21,830 nt of DNA from an uncultured Candidatus Saccharibacteria bacterium (GTDB lineage: Bacteria; Patescibacteria; Saccharimonadia; Saccharimonadales; UBA5946): assembly GCA_946886435.1 (NCBI GenBank), contig CAMPIR010000004.1, forward strand, positions 1-21,830, read 5' to 3'. Within the stretch, counting starts at the first letter, position 1; each line of letters starts with the position of its first letter. This document shows positions 1-7,728 of the stretch, one piece after another. Below the pieces are notes generated by a model. It was not told the origin of the DNA. It worked only from the letters and a program-made list of their open reading frames with translations, and made no database searches. Position numbers and translations under genes: made by a program.

Positions 1-283
1 TCTGTACTTTAACCACTGGACGAACGCCGGCTTCCTTAATCGCTTCGTCATCCGACTCGGCATGCTCACGAGCAAACAGCACACCGCGTACCATCGGCGA
101 CCCTATCTGCACTCGAAATTCATTATATTTACGCTACCTGGCGGTAAAAAAGTTGCCCTCACCGGCTCCCACAACTTCGTACATGCCGGCGTTCTCCTCG
201 GTACACGCGAGATTGCCCTCGAAACCACAAACAAGACTATCATCAAGCAACTCGAAAAGTTTTTTTCGCAGCACGTGAAATAG
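1..283 (+). CDS. phospholipase D-like domain protein, C-terminal fragment
   Basis: The frame is open from the first base of the window and ends at TAG 281-283, so this is the 3' end of a gene that begins upstream; the ATG at 62 is internal. The fragment has about 93 residues. It contains a PLD/cardiolipin-synthase style HKD segment: LHSKF, then a short turn and GSHNF, followed by an acidic REIALE stretch, which matches the second half of the PLD fold (HxK...GSxN). The Asp expected four residues after the K-x3 stretch of HxKx4D is Thr here, so the second motif is imperfect. Known members transfer or hydrolyse phosphatidyl groups. A GDPD gene follows 31 bases downstream on the same strand, which fits a phospholipid-related pair. 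Substrate cannot be told from the fragment. Confidence 0.7.
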   Translation, partial: LYFNHWTNAGFLNRFVIRLGMLTSKQHTAYHRRPYLHSKFIIFTLPGGKKVALTGSHNFVHAGVLLGTREIALETTNKTIIKQLEKFFSQHVK

Positions 284-314
284 CCCCTCATAGGTTAAAA
301 TAGGCCGTAAGATT

Positions 315-1016
315 ATGCTGATTATCGGTCACCGCGGCTCACAGGGTACGAAGCCGGAAAATACTATACCGAGCCTTCGGGCTGCCATAGAAGCTGACGC
401 CGATATGGTTGAGTTTGATGTTCGTTTAACCCAGGACCGTATCCCGATCCTATATCATAATGCTCATCTCTTCGGGACACGTAAACGCGAGCTAGCTTTC
501 CTGCGCCGCTATACGCTAGCCGAGCTCGAAGAACAAACCATCGCCAGTGATTATCCGATCACAACGCTCGACAAAGCGCTCCAGGAATGTTTTGGTGCTA
601 TCTATCTCAACATCGAAATAAAAGAGGTACGGGCTGTCGAGCCAACACTAGAAGTAATCAGAAAACACGCCCCAAAACCAGCCGACTGGGATAGCATCCT
701 TTTTAGCTCTTTCAAGCCTCTGGCTCTCCGTGCGATAAGACAGCGCGCGCCACACGCAGCACTTGCGATGCTACACTACCGTAACCCGCTCGGATTTCTT
801 GGCTGGAACCGCTTATTGAACCTTTCGGCGGTCGGCTTTCATCGGCTGTACATCAGTACGATCGCACTAGAGATAGCAAGGCGCCTCGATCTCTTCACGT
901 ACGCCTACACCGTTAACCGTGCTTCGGCCGCGGAGAAACTTGCGGAGCGCGACATCGATGCCGTTGTTACCGACTACCCGGCTCGCCTACGTGAGCAACT
1001 GGAAAAAAGAGCTTAG
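315..1016 (+). CDS. glycerophosphodiester phosphodiesterase family protein
   Basis: This 233-residue protein has the GDPD TIM-barrel signature at its start: IGHRG (His6, Arg7), PENT (Glu15, Asn16), EFDV (Glu33, Asp35) and LYHN (His48). These are the catalytic and metal-binding residues of enzymes that split glycerophosphodiesters into glycerol 3-phosphate and an alcohol. The usual HD at the second His is HN here. The C-terminal YTVN and a VVTDYP segment match the end of the barrel. There is no signal peptide, so it is probably cytoplasmic. Length is close to the compact bacterial GDPDs. No good Shine-Dalgarno precedes the ATG; a TAAAAT at 296-301 may be a -10 box giving a very short leader. 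The stop codon overlaps that of the convergent thioredoxin reductase gene. Confidence 0.88.
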   Translation: MLIIGHRGSQGTKPENTIPSLRAAIEADADMVEFDVRLTQDRIPILYHNAHLFGTRKRELAFLRRYTLAELEEQTIASDYPITTLDKALQECFGAIYLNIEIKEVRAVEPTLEVIRKHAPKPADWDSILFSSFKPLALRAIRQRAPHAALAMLHYRNPLGFLGWNRLLNLSAVGFHRLYISTIALEIARRLDLFTYAYTVNRASAAEKLAERDIDAVVTDYPARLREQLEKRA

Positions 1017-1954
1017 AGCTTTCCCTCGAGATATTCGCGCATCTTGAGTGCGACCGTGGCACCCTCGCCGACAGCACTCGCAATCTGCATCGTAGCACCG
1101 CTACGGACATCACCGCTTGCAAAGATACCCCGAACCGTTGTCTGGAGATCGCTGTCGGTTTTTATGAGGCCAACCTCGTCCAGGACGACTTTTGTATCTT
1201 TCAAGAAACCGGTATTTGGCAAAAGTCCAACAAAGATAAATACACCATCAGTTTCGAACTTGACCTTCTCGCCGTTCTGAGTACCTATGACCGTATCGAT
1301 ATTCTCTCCATCGCTGGCAATTATTTCATCGGTGGATGTGTCTAGGTGAACAGTGATCTTACCTTCGTCAACGTACTTTTGTAGGTCACGCTGAAGTATT
1401 TCGCTTGCCTTGATGGTCGAGCGGACAAGCAGGTCGATATGGCTTGTGAAACGGGTCAGGAAAATAGCTTCTTGCACCGCGGAGTTTCCGCCGCCGACTA
1501 CGACAAGCTTCTTGTCACGATAAAATGCGCCATCACACGTTGCGCAGTAGTGTACACCTTTGGCGTAAAACTCTTTTTCACCGGGTATGCCGAGCTTTTT
1601 GTAGTCACTACCAGTAGCAATTAACACCGCCTTTGCCTTAAGCTCTCCATCGGTCGTCGTAACGATTTTATGGTCACCGTTATCGATGATGCCCGTGACG
1701 TCACCGAAACGGATATCAGCACCGAAACGCTCAGCCTGGCCCTGCAGCTGATCGGCGAGCTTCATGCCCTCGATACCATCGGTAAATCCTGGGTAGTTAT
1801 CAACCCAGTCGGTTATTGCAGCGAGGCCACCAATGACGCCTTTTTCCAGCAGTACGGTATCAACATCTTCTCGGGTCGTGTAGACGGCCGCGGCCAGCGC
1901 ACTCGGCCCGGCACCAACCATAACAACATCATGAAGCTTCGTATCGGGTTCCAT
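1013..1954 (-). CDS. trxB: thioredoxin reductase (NADPH)
   Basis: This 313-residue flavoprotein uses NADPH to reduce thioredoxin or glutaredoxin-like partners. It shows the FAD-binding GAGPSA (residues 14-19), the redox-active CATC followed by Asp (Cys137, Cys140), the NADPH-binding VVVGGGNSA (151-159) and the C-terminal FAD motif SGDVRSG. Length is typical of the low-molecular-weight class (about 310-320). The FAD motif reads GAGPSAL where most homologues have GAGPAGL. The gene begins 4 bases after the glutaredoxin gene ends and is almost certainly co-transcribed with it, so the two likely form a disulfide-reducing pair. Its TAA stop shares three of four bases (TTAG, 1013-1016) with the TAG of the convergent GDPD gene. 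Confidence 0.95.
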   Translation of the reverse strand: MEPDTKLHDVVMVGAGPSALAAAVYTTREDVDTVLLEKGVIGGLAAITDWVDNYPGFTDGIEGMKLADQLQGQAERFGADIRFGDVTGIIDNGDHKIVTTTDGELKAKAVLIATGSDYKKLGIPGEKEFYAKGVHYCATCDGAFYRDKKLVVVGGGNSAVQEAIFLTRFTSHIDLLVRSTIKASEILQRDLQKYVDEGKITVHLDTSTDEIIASDGENIDTVIGTQNGEKVKFETDGVFIFVGLLPNTGFLKDTKVVLDEVGLIKTDSDLQTTVRGIFASGDVRSGATMQIASAVGEGATVALKMREYLEGKL

Positions 1955-1958
1955 ACAA

Positions 1959-2210
1959 TTACGCTACCGCCGAGAGTAATGCTCCCGGATTCCAACCGAT
2001 ACTCGCAACCTGTTCGTCACCTGACTCATCAGTTACGGTCACAACCGGTACAGTACGGGCGCCGCTCTTAGCGATGATAGCAGCCTCGGCATCACGATCA
2101 TCATCGATGTTGATAACATCATAAGACTTACCCTTCATATCGAGTAGTTTTTTCACCTGTGTGCAGTAGCTGCAGGTGGTGCGCGTATAGATCGTGATCT
2201 TTTTTGCCAT
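1959..2210 (-). CDS. glutaredoxin/NrdH-like redox protein
   Basis: This 83-residue thioredoxin-fold protein has the dithiol active site CSYC (Cys13, Cys16) after an N-terminal beta strand, and the cis-proline segment TVPVV (53-57). It is the size of a bacterial glutaredoxin, mycoredoxin or NrdH. It should act in the cytoplasm as an electron donor, and the adjacent trxB, 4 bases downstream in the same operon, suggests it is recharged by thioredoxin reductase rather than glutathione. The CSYC site differs from the CPYC of classical glutaredoxins and the CVQC of NrdH, so the subfamily is not certain. A Shine-Dalgarno-like AAGG lies just before the ATG, with a strong promoter further upstream (2250-2277). 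Confidence 0.85.
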   Translation of the reverse strand: MAKKITIYTRTTCSYCTQVKKLLDMKGKSYDVINIDDDRDAEAAIIAKSGARTVPVVTVTDESGDEQVASIGWNPGALLSAVA

Positions 2211-2249
2211 AACCTTATCCCTTTTTCGTTGATTTTACCTTATAAACAC

Positions 2250-2277
2250 ATTATATAGCGCCTATGGTTTTATTCAA
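2250..2277 (-). promoter_or_regulatory. promoter of the glutaredoxin-trxB operon
   Basis: On the minus strand there is a -35 TTGAAT (2277-2272), a 16-base spacer and a perfect -10 TATAAT (2255-2250). Transcription would start near 2243 and give a leader of about 30 bases with a Shine-Dalgarno. An 8-base perfect inverted repeat (2253-2260 and 2280-2287) brackets the promoter. Confidence 0.7.
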
Positions 2278-2287
2278 GACGCTATAT
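2253..2287. repeat. inverted repeat bracketing the glutaredoxin promoter
   Basis: ATATAGCG at 2253-2260 and its exact reverse complement CGCTATAT at 2280-2287 are separated by 19 bases. The left arm overlaps the -10 box and the right arm sits just outside the -35 box of the minus-strand promoter. It could be an operator, or a weak hairpin at the end of the FKBP transcript, whose stop codon lies at 2305. Confidence 0.45.
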
Positions 2288-2304
2288 GTTGTTTTTTCGT
2301 CGCT

Positions 2305-2850
2305 TTATTCGACCTTTTGAACTTCGACGATAAACGCAAGCGGGCCAGTCGGTCGACCGCTGCCATCGTCGACATCACCATAGGCCTTATCGGCTGGGAT
2401 AGTAAGTTTGTAGACACCACCTGCTTTCGCACCCGTCAGCCCTTCGGTCCAACCTGCAATAACTTGGTCAAGGCCGAATGGAATCGGCGTTGCAGTACCA
2501 CTCTTTTTTGAACTGTCAAAGATTTCACCATCGCTTGTCCAGCCGAAGTAGTTAGCCGTTACTGTTGAGGTTGGTGTTGCCGCGACTTCGCCATTTCCCT
2601 CTTTCAGAGTCTCCACCTTGAGCTCTGTAACGCTAGCTGCATCAAACGGTTCCGCACTGTAGCCATCAAGCGGCTCGGAGGTTTGTGCGGCTTGCTTGCG
2701 CAGTTCATCTAACTGTTTTTGGGTTTCCAGACTTTCTTGATTCTGGCTATCGTTTACGAGTACGGGCAAGAAAAATGCGCCGAGCGTACCCACTGTCATT
2801 ACGATCGCAATAATCCAAATACCAACTCGTTGGCTTGTTTTTGTTGCCAC
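2305..2850 (-). CDS. membrane-anchored FKBP-type peptidyl-prolyl cis-trans isomerase
   Basis: This 181-residue protein starts with a membrane anchor (about residues 10-32), then a charged linker with coiled-coil potential (35-55) and one FKBP domain (about 93-181). FKBP hallmarks are the SDGEIFDSS strand, QVIAGWTEGL with the Trp at the pocket floor, the PADKAYGD turn and the terminal FIVEVQKV strand. It should catalyse prolyl isomerisation outside the cytoplasmic membrane and help secreted proteins fold. The start is GTG at 2850-2848, chosen because a strong AGGAGG lies 6 bases before it. A TATACT in the region just upstream is a possible -10 box. Downstream, 94 bases separate it from the glutaredoxin gene, which has its own promoter. 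Confidence 0.93.
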   Translation of the reverse strand: MATKTSQRVGIWIIAIVMTVGTLGAFFLPVLVNDSQNQESLETQKQLDELRKQAAQTSEPLDGYSAEPFDAASVTELKVETLKEGNGEVAATPTSTVTANYFGWTSDGEIFDSSKKSGTATPIPFGLDQVIAGWTEGLTGAKAGGVYKLTIPADKAYGDVDDGSGRPTGPLAFIVEVQKVE

Positions 2851-2895
2851 TACTATCCTCCTAAATTTTCTAAAAAACTCTTTCTAGTATACATG

Positions 2896-3414
2896 TTATC
2901 TAACGTCGATCCGCAGAACTTCCTGCGGGACTTCGCCTGCGCTTAGGCGCTGTATCAACTCAAGGTAGTCACTATAGTAACGCAGATTTTCTACCGTTAG
3001 ACTCGCAACATCTACCCACATTACGATGTACTGATTTTTTTCGCTCATATAGGACGCCTCCTCAGAGTCAGCCATTAACCTCGGCCTGCCAGAGTCGATA
3101 TGCCCATGGTAAACAAAATGTTCGAAGCTCTTACCTATTCGGTGCGCAACCAGTCCATCGAGCGCAATACCAACGCCCATTTCTTCACGTAGTTCACGAA
3201 TAGCCGCATGTTCAGCCTGCTCGCCTTTGTCGATGCCGCCGCCAGGGATACTATAATACTCGATCCATTCACCCGTTACTCTGCTGAAGCGCTTGCGAAG
3301 AAACACAAGCAGTTTTCCGTTCTCTACGATAAGGACGCGAGCGCTTTTACGTGGACCGCGAAGCCCTACCGCAAAATAACGGGCCGCATGAAATGCTCGT
3401 GACAATAGTTTCAT
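2896..3414 (-). CDS. NUDIX hydrolase
   Basis: This 172-residue protein contains a complete Nudix box at residues 59-81, fitting Gx5Ex7REUxEExGU (Glu65, then RELREEMGV from Arg73). Such enzymes hydrolyse nucleoside diphosphates linked to another moiety, using Mg2+ held by the box glutamates. An N-terminal basic stretch of about 20 residues precedes the first beta strand (ARVLIVENGKLLVF). The substrate cannot be predicted; FYHGHI-type residues after the box are not diagnostic. It begins with ATG at 3414; a TATACT at 3430-3425 leaves only 10 bases before the start codon, so the leader should be very short and has no Shine-Dalgarno. The next gene on this strand (FKBP) starts 45 bases on with its own ribosome binding site. 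Confidence 0.9.
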   Translation of the reverse strand: MKLLSRAFHAARYFAVGLRGPRKSARVLIVENGKLLVFLRKRFSRVTGEWIEYYSIPGGGIDKGEQAEHAAIRELREEMGVGIALDGLVAHRIGKSFEHFVYHGHIDSGRPRLMADSEEASYMSEKNQYIVMWVDVASLTVENLRYYSDYLELIQRLSAGEVPQEVLRIDVR

Positions 3415-3424
3415 CTTGTCGTCC

Positions 3425-3430
3425 AGTATA
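3425..3430 (-). promoter_or_regulatory. -10 box of the NUDIX gene
   Basis: Minus-strand TATACT ends 10 bases before the ATG at 3414, predicting a leader of only about three bases. I see no convincing -35 box. Confidence 0.45.
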
Positions 3431-3467
3431 CACTACCCCTGTTAGGAAAACCGGCGCCGTTTTCGTA

Positions 3468-3496
3468 TTGCAAAGTGCTTACGCGAGGTCTATCAT
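3468..3496 (+). promoter_or_regulatory. promoter of the 3532 hydrolase gene
   Basis: TTGCAA (3468-3473), a 17-base spacer and TATCAT (3491-3496) form a near-consensus sigma-70-type promoter. It predicts a start near 3503, which rules out translation from the in-frame GTG at 3475 and supports ATG 3532. Confidence 0.65.
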
Positions 3497-3531
3497 ACGA
3501 ACAGAACGGGAGTAAAAAACCAAAAAGCATC

Positions 3532-4680
3532 ATGGACCTCACCTCACCATTTCGTGACTCGACGATCAAGCGTACACTCGAATCGTACCAAAACCCGAGG
3601 CTGAAAGACGATGCGAAAGAGTACTTTACGCCGGAGCACATAGAGCAACTGCGAACCGATAGCGAAATCGTCCTGTGGGACGAATACGCCGACCCGATGG
3701 CCATCCCCGGCGTAGGAATACTGCGCCGGATCGGTATCCGCACAGCCCAGGGCTACACCTACGACACGCTGGTTGGTACGCCCGAAACATCAGGGTGCAA
3801 CGTCCCTGTCATCGGAACTTCCGCGTGGACGACGAGCCTACGTGGGCATAACGAACACATAGTAAGAAACTTGATGCGCGATGGTAACTATGTGCTGTTC
3901 GTCGGCGCCGAGGGAAGCTACATAACGCAAGAGGAAACACCCCGAAGATCACCTATCACGCTAGCCAATTCTGCCGCAGCGGTACTAAACTTTTCCTACC
4001 ATATGACGGAGGAGTTGAGGCGAGACGGCCATGATCTCGATAGCGTGAAGCGGTTTTATGTCGGCGAATCGCGCGGCGGTATGGTGGGGGAAGGTGTCGA
4101 CGCGCTCGCGGAAGACTTTGCTCAGGATATAATCTTTTCCGATCAAATCGCCCCCTGTCTCCCCGAAAAACTTGGGTCAGTCAAAGAGCTCGCTCTTCTC
4201 GGCGAGCAAATCATCAGAGAACCTCTGGAGATATACCGACTTGTCGGCAGCCTCACGCTTGCTCGTCTCAAATACTATCCACATACACTGGATATCCGCT
4301 CGGACTGCGTACGGAACCAAATTGTGATCGGTGGTGCGATTTTTAGCGGTGAAACCGGTGCAATGTCGCAACACACGCCGCGCACAACCCTCAAACACAT
4401 CGGTACCTTTGAGAATGATTTTGCGTCCAACCAATCATGGTGGGAGCGGCGCTACTACGACAACCCGCTCGTTCGCGTCACACCCCTCCCGGGCGGTCAC
4501 CTAACTATCGCTGATCTGCAGACGCTCTTTTACGTTCGCGGCCGAAACAGAGTTGCCCAAGATTTCGTAAATGAGGGCAAGACACTGTCTCAGGAGGTTT
4601 TTGAGCAGTCGCACGTCGTGGTTGAACGACTAAACCATGACGACGCCGTGCGTCGGCGAAGGCTCAAGTCAGCTGCTTAG
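3532..4680 (+). CDS. alpha/beta-hydrolase-fold protein of unrecognised family
   Basis: From ATG 3532 this is a 382-residue protein without signal peptide. An upstream in-frame GTG at 3475 was rejected because a good promoter (3468-3496) overlaps it. The segment FYVGESRGG (Ser170) fits the nucleophile elbow GxSxG of alpha/beta hydrolases, preceded by a LRRDGHDLDSV helix region, and a late PGGHL could carry the catalytic His. The acidic residue cannot be placed with confidence. VPVIGTSAWT and NYVLFVGAEGS look like central strands. I do not recognise a closer family, and the substrate is unknown. The gene is convergent with a second, unrelated-looking small hydrolase of the same fold, and the stop codons overlap by three bases. 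Confidence 0.7.
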   Translation: MDLTSPFRDSTIKRTLESYQNPRLKDDAKEYFTPEHIEQLRTDSEIVLWDEYADPMAIPGVGILRRIGIRTAQGYTYDTLVGTPETSGCNVPVIGTSAWTTSLRGHNEHIVRNLMRDGNYVLFVGAEGSYITQEETPRRSPITLANSAAAVLNFSYHMTEELRRDGHDLDSVKRFYVGESRGGMVGEGVDALAEDFAQDIIFSDQIAPCLPEKLGSVKELALLGEQIIREPLEIYRLVGSLTLARLKYYPHTLDIRSDCVRNQIVIGGAIFSGETGAMSQHTPRTTLKHIGTFENDFASNQSWWERRYYDNPLVRVTPLPGGHLTIADLQTLFYVRGRNRVAQDFVNEGKTLSQEVFEQSHVVVERLNHDDAVRRRRLKSAA

Positions 4681-5258
4681 TTTTTCAGGTTTTTGGCGAC
4701 AGAAGTTACGAGACGATACCGCACGAGCAGAACCGCAGCAATAGACAGCAAATGGCCCGGGAGCTTGATATCTAGCGCCCTTACGTCCTTCAGCTTTGTG
4801 TGGTGCGGACGAACGGTCAGGTCGCCGCTGGAATAAATAGTGAAAATCCTTGCCCGATCCTCATGCGTAAGTTTTGTCAGCGTGTCATCGACCGCAAGCA
4901 TCGAGTCTTTAAACGCTGGGTTCTGACTAAAATATCGCGGGTTTACGCTCGCTGCGCCTTGATTCATGCCGCAAATCGTTACTGTCCAGTCCACTCGGTC
5001 CGAAAACCGTTTAAGTGCCGTGATGGCGACTGATCCACCGGCACTTTCACCGACGAGTGTCGTCTGGCGGTCCGGGTAGCGAGCGATGGTCTGCTCGAGG
5101 CGTGTCATCTTTTGTTCAAACGATTCGTGATGGTTCTGCCACTGCATCGGTACATGGGTTACGGCGATGTTTGGACGACGCCACAACATGAGAGCAAACC
5201 GACGAAATGCGTCGTTTTTATCACCCAGACCGGGGATGTAGATGATATGTTGCTTCAC
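4677..5258 (-). CDS. small alpha/beta hydrolase
   Basis: This 193-residue cytoplasmic protein opens with the strand HIIYIPGLGDKND typical of alpha/beta hydrolases (oxyanion-hole Gly-Leu-Gly), has the nucleophile elbow GESAGG (Ser72), an acidic candidate in YSSGDLTV and a late LPGHLLS with the probable catalytic His. The size matches compact serine hydrolases of the RBBP9/YdeN type, but that assignment is only a fold-level guess. It starts 3 bases after the pheT stop codon and is therefore very probably the third gene of the pheS-pheT operon, with no evident functional link to aminoacylation. Its TAA stop overlaps the TAG of the convergent 3532 gene in the four bases TTAG. Confidence 0.78.
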   Translation of the reverse strand: MKQHIIYIPGLGDKNDAFRRFALMLWRRPNIAVTHVPMQWQNHHESFEQKMTRLEQTIARYPDRQTTLVGESAGGSVAITALKRFSDRVDWTVTICGMNQGAASVNPRYFSQNPAFKDSMLAVDDTLTKLTHEDRARIFTIYSSGDLTVRPHHTKLKDVRALDIKLPGHLLSIAAVLLVRYRLVTSVAKNLKN

Positions 5259-5261
5259 GCG

Positions 5262-7727
5262 CTAGACCCGTTCAGCGCCGAGAGACTCAGCAGTAGTAGC
5301 GGCGACAGCGTCCAAAAGCCCAGTGACGTCTTTGTCGGTCAGCGTTCGCTCAAAGCTCACGATCTCGAGCCGTAGCGTCACCGTCTTGGTATCGCTAGTC
5401 AACTCAGGTTGATAGATAGACACCGGAGACAACGAGAACTGGTGCGTCTTCGGGGATACACTGCGAGCCAGTTCACTATACACAGCCTGGTAAAGTTCAG
5501 CGTAGTTAATGTTAGAGCCAACCTTGAGTGAAATATCCTGAGTCACTTTCGGGAAACGCGAGAGCGGCTGATAGCTTCGTCCACCGTCAGTCAAACTTTG
5601 GTGTACATGATCGACGGCGATCGTCGCTGCCGCAGTATACTCGGGCAACTTTAACGAACGACGAACAGACGGTTTTAGCTCGCCAACGATACCGAGCACA
5701 GCGCCACCAGGAGTTTTTACTACAGCTGAACGCGAAGGCACAAACGGAGCCGCACCGGGCGTGTTAATCTCGCTATCAAGCGCTTCAAAAACCACAGCCA
5801 ATCCAAGTTCATCGGCCAGCCGCTCAACCAACCGTCGAATACGATAATAGGCAGCTCCGGCTTGTGGCCTCTTGTTTGTATAAACCATATCGAGCAGGTG
5901 CGTTTCCGTTGGGAGGCCGTCATCATCGGCATGGCTGGAGTGATGAGCTTTACCAAGCTCAAACAGCGCAAATTCGTCATGACCAGCCTTGATGTTAGCG
6001 TGGACTTTGTCGAGCAAGCTCGGCAGTACACTGAGTCGATAAAACTGGAGGTCGGGACTGAGTGCATTGCCGAGCCGGTAGGCGCCTGCACTATCCTGTC
6101 CAGCTTTTTTTATAACGTTTTCATGCACGAAACTATACGTAAGCACCTCGTTTGCGCCAGCGGCGCTGAGGATACTGCGGATCTGCCGTTTTAGTTCAAG
6201 ACGACTGTTCGTAGGAGTTGGTTTGATCGATCGTCGAGGTAAAACACGCGGCAGCGCATCGAAACCATATAGGCGACCAACTTCTTCGATGATGTCTTCG
6301 CGACGCTCTATGTCTGTCCGCCAAAATGGCGCCGTGATGCGAAGCGGTTCATCGCCTTCGACCGCGAACTCAACATTCTCAAGTAGGGTTCGGATGTCGT
6401 CAATGCCTAGCTCAAGACCGAGACGTTCGTTAATGAATGCCGGAGTGATATCGATAGGCTCATGTGTACTGATGGCAGAATGTTCATCGTAGATTTCACT
6501 CGCCGTTTCGCCACTGGCGATATCCGCTATGACTGACATAAGAAGTCCAAGCACGTAAGGGTTCTGGTGTGGCGACTGACCTTTGTTGAAACGGGTCAGC
6601 GCATCAGTAAACACGCCGTGTCGCATACTGCTCTTACGCACCGCATACATATCGAAGGTCGCGACTTCTAGAACGATGCTTGTCGTTTCATCACCGACTT
6701 CACTCTCGCCGCCGCCCATGATGCCGGCCAGGCCAACCGGGCCCTCGCCGTCAACGATGACGATATCGCTCTGGTCAAGTTCATACGTCCTGTGGTTTAA
6801 CAGGGTGATCGATTCGCCCATTTTGGCCATCCGAACACCGAGTTGGTGGCCGCGCAGTTTGTCGTAGTCATAGGCATGCGTCGGCTGAGCCGTCAGTAAC
6901 ATGATATAGTTCGTCGCGTCGACGATATTGTTGATCGGTTTTGCGCCCAGACGCACCAGTTCGCACTGCAGCCAGAGCGGGCTTGGTTTGACGGTAACGT
7001 TCTTGATCGCGACAGCCATAAACCTCGGCACAAGCTCTAATGCATCGTTTTTTACGGCCAGCTCCAGACCATCACCGCTGTTAAATTCCGGAGAAACCTT
7101 GTACCAGTCAGGTGAGCTAAACACGTTGTGTTGGATGCCGGCAATCTCGCGAGCCACACCGAGCTGTCCGAAAAGATCCGGCCGGTGGGTAAACATTTTG
7201 TTTTCGATGTCGATGACCGTGTCATCAAACCCGAAGGCTGCCGCAAAGCTAGCACCCGGCTTGATCTCAACGTCGCTGGGCCTCCATTCGTTCGGATCGA
7301 TCTCTAAGATGCCATCGTGGCTGTCGCCGATACCGAGCTCTCTGGCGCTGGCAAGCATGCCGTTAGACATGACGCCTCGCAGCTCTTTCGGCTCGAGCAC
7401 GAACGGCTCTTTGTCGTCGAACGTTGAGGGTACGGTTGAGCTAGGCGGGAGCCAGACAACGAAGATTCCTTCGCGAACGTTCGGCGCACCGCAAACAACT
7501 TGGATGTTTTCGCCAGTTCCGGCGTCGATCTCACAGACCGAGAGCTTGTCGGCGTTTGGATGTTTTTCGCATCTCGTGACACCCGCGATCACCGCGTCTT
7601 TATAGCGCTCGCCGAGATCGAGGGTCTGCTCAACACCACCGAGCTGACCGTTAATCTTAGCGACAAGCTCATCGACGGGTAGGCCGATGGCGGCGTACTG
7701 TTTGATGGTGTTTAGGCTGACTTTCAT
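5262..7727 (-). CDS. pheT: phenylalanine-tRNA ligase beta subunit
   Basis: This 821-residue protein is the beta subunit of the (alpha-beta)2 phenylalanyl-tRNA synthetase. Domains visible in order: the N-terminal PheT core start (MKVSLNTIKQY), an EMAPII-like tRNA-binding domain (about 40-150, with KHPNADKLSVCEID and VVCGAPNVREG), the B3/B4 editing region (about 210-385, with PINNIVDATNY), the B5 DNA-binding-like domain (about 405-475), the catalytic-like core (DIIEEVGRLYGFD onwards) and a C-terminal anticodon-binding FDX-ACB domain (about 725-821, SRFPKVTQDISL). Length is full. It begins one base after the pheS stop, so the pair is translationally linked. No frame break is seen. Confidence 0.97.
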   Translation of the reverse strand: MKVSLNTIKQYAAIGLPVDELVAKINGQLGGVEQTLDLGERYKDAVIAGVTRCEKHPNADKLSVCEIDAGTGENIQVVCGAPNVREGIFVVWLPPSSTVPSTFDDKEPFVLEPKELRGVMSNGMLASARELGIGDSHDGILEIDPNEWRPSDVEIKPGASFAAAFGFDDTVIDIENKMFTHRPDLFGQLGVAREIAGIQHNVFSSPDWYKVSPEFNSGDGLELAVKNDALELVPRFMAVAIKNVTVKPSPLWLQCELVRLGAKPINNIVDATNYIMLLTAQPTHAYDYDKLRGHQLGVRMAKMGESITLLNHRTYELDQSDIVIVDGEGPVGLAGIMGGGESEVGDETTSIVLEVATFDMYAVRKSSMRHGVFTDALTRFNKGQSPHQNPYVLGLLMSVIADIASGETASEIYDEHSAISTHEPIDITPAFINERLGLELGIDDIRTLLENVEFAVEGDEPLRITAPFWRTDIERREDIIEEVGRLYGFDALPRVLPRRSIKPTPTNSRLELKRQIRSILSAAGANEVLTYSFVHENVIKKAGQDSAGAYRLGNALSPDLQFYRLSVLPSLLDKVHANIKAGHDEFALFELGKAHHSSHADDDGLPTETHLLDMVYTNKRPQAGAAYYRIRRLVERLADELGLAVVFEALDSEINTPGAAPFVPSRSAVVKTPGGAVLGIVGELKPSVRRSLKLPEYTAAATIAVDHVHQSLTDGGRSYQPLSRFPKVTQDISLKVGSNINYAELYQAVYSELARSVSPKTHQFSLSPVSIYQPELTSDTKTVTLRLEIVSFERTLTDKDVTGLLDAVAATTAESLGAERV

Positions 7728-7728
7728 A

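Noticed and set aside
3475..3531. In-frame GTG start extending the 3532 hydrolase by 19 codons
   Set aside because: A near-consensus promoter (3468-3496) overlaps it, so the mRNA would begin downstream of this codon.
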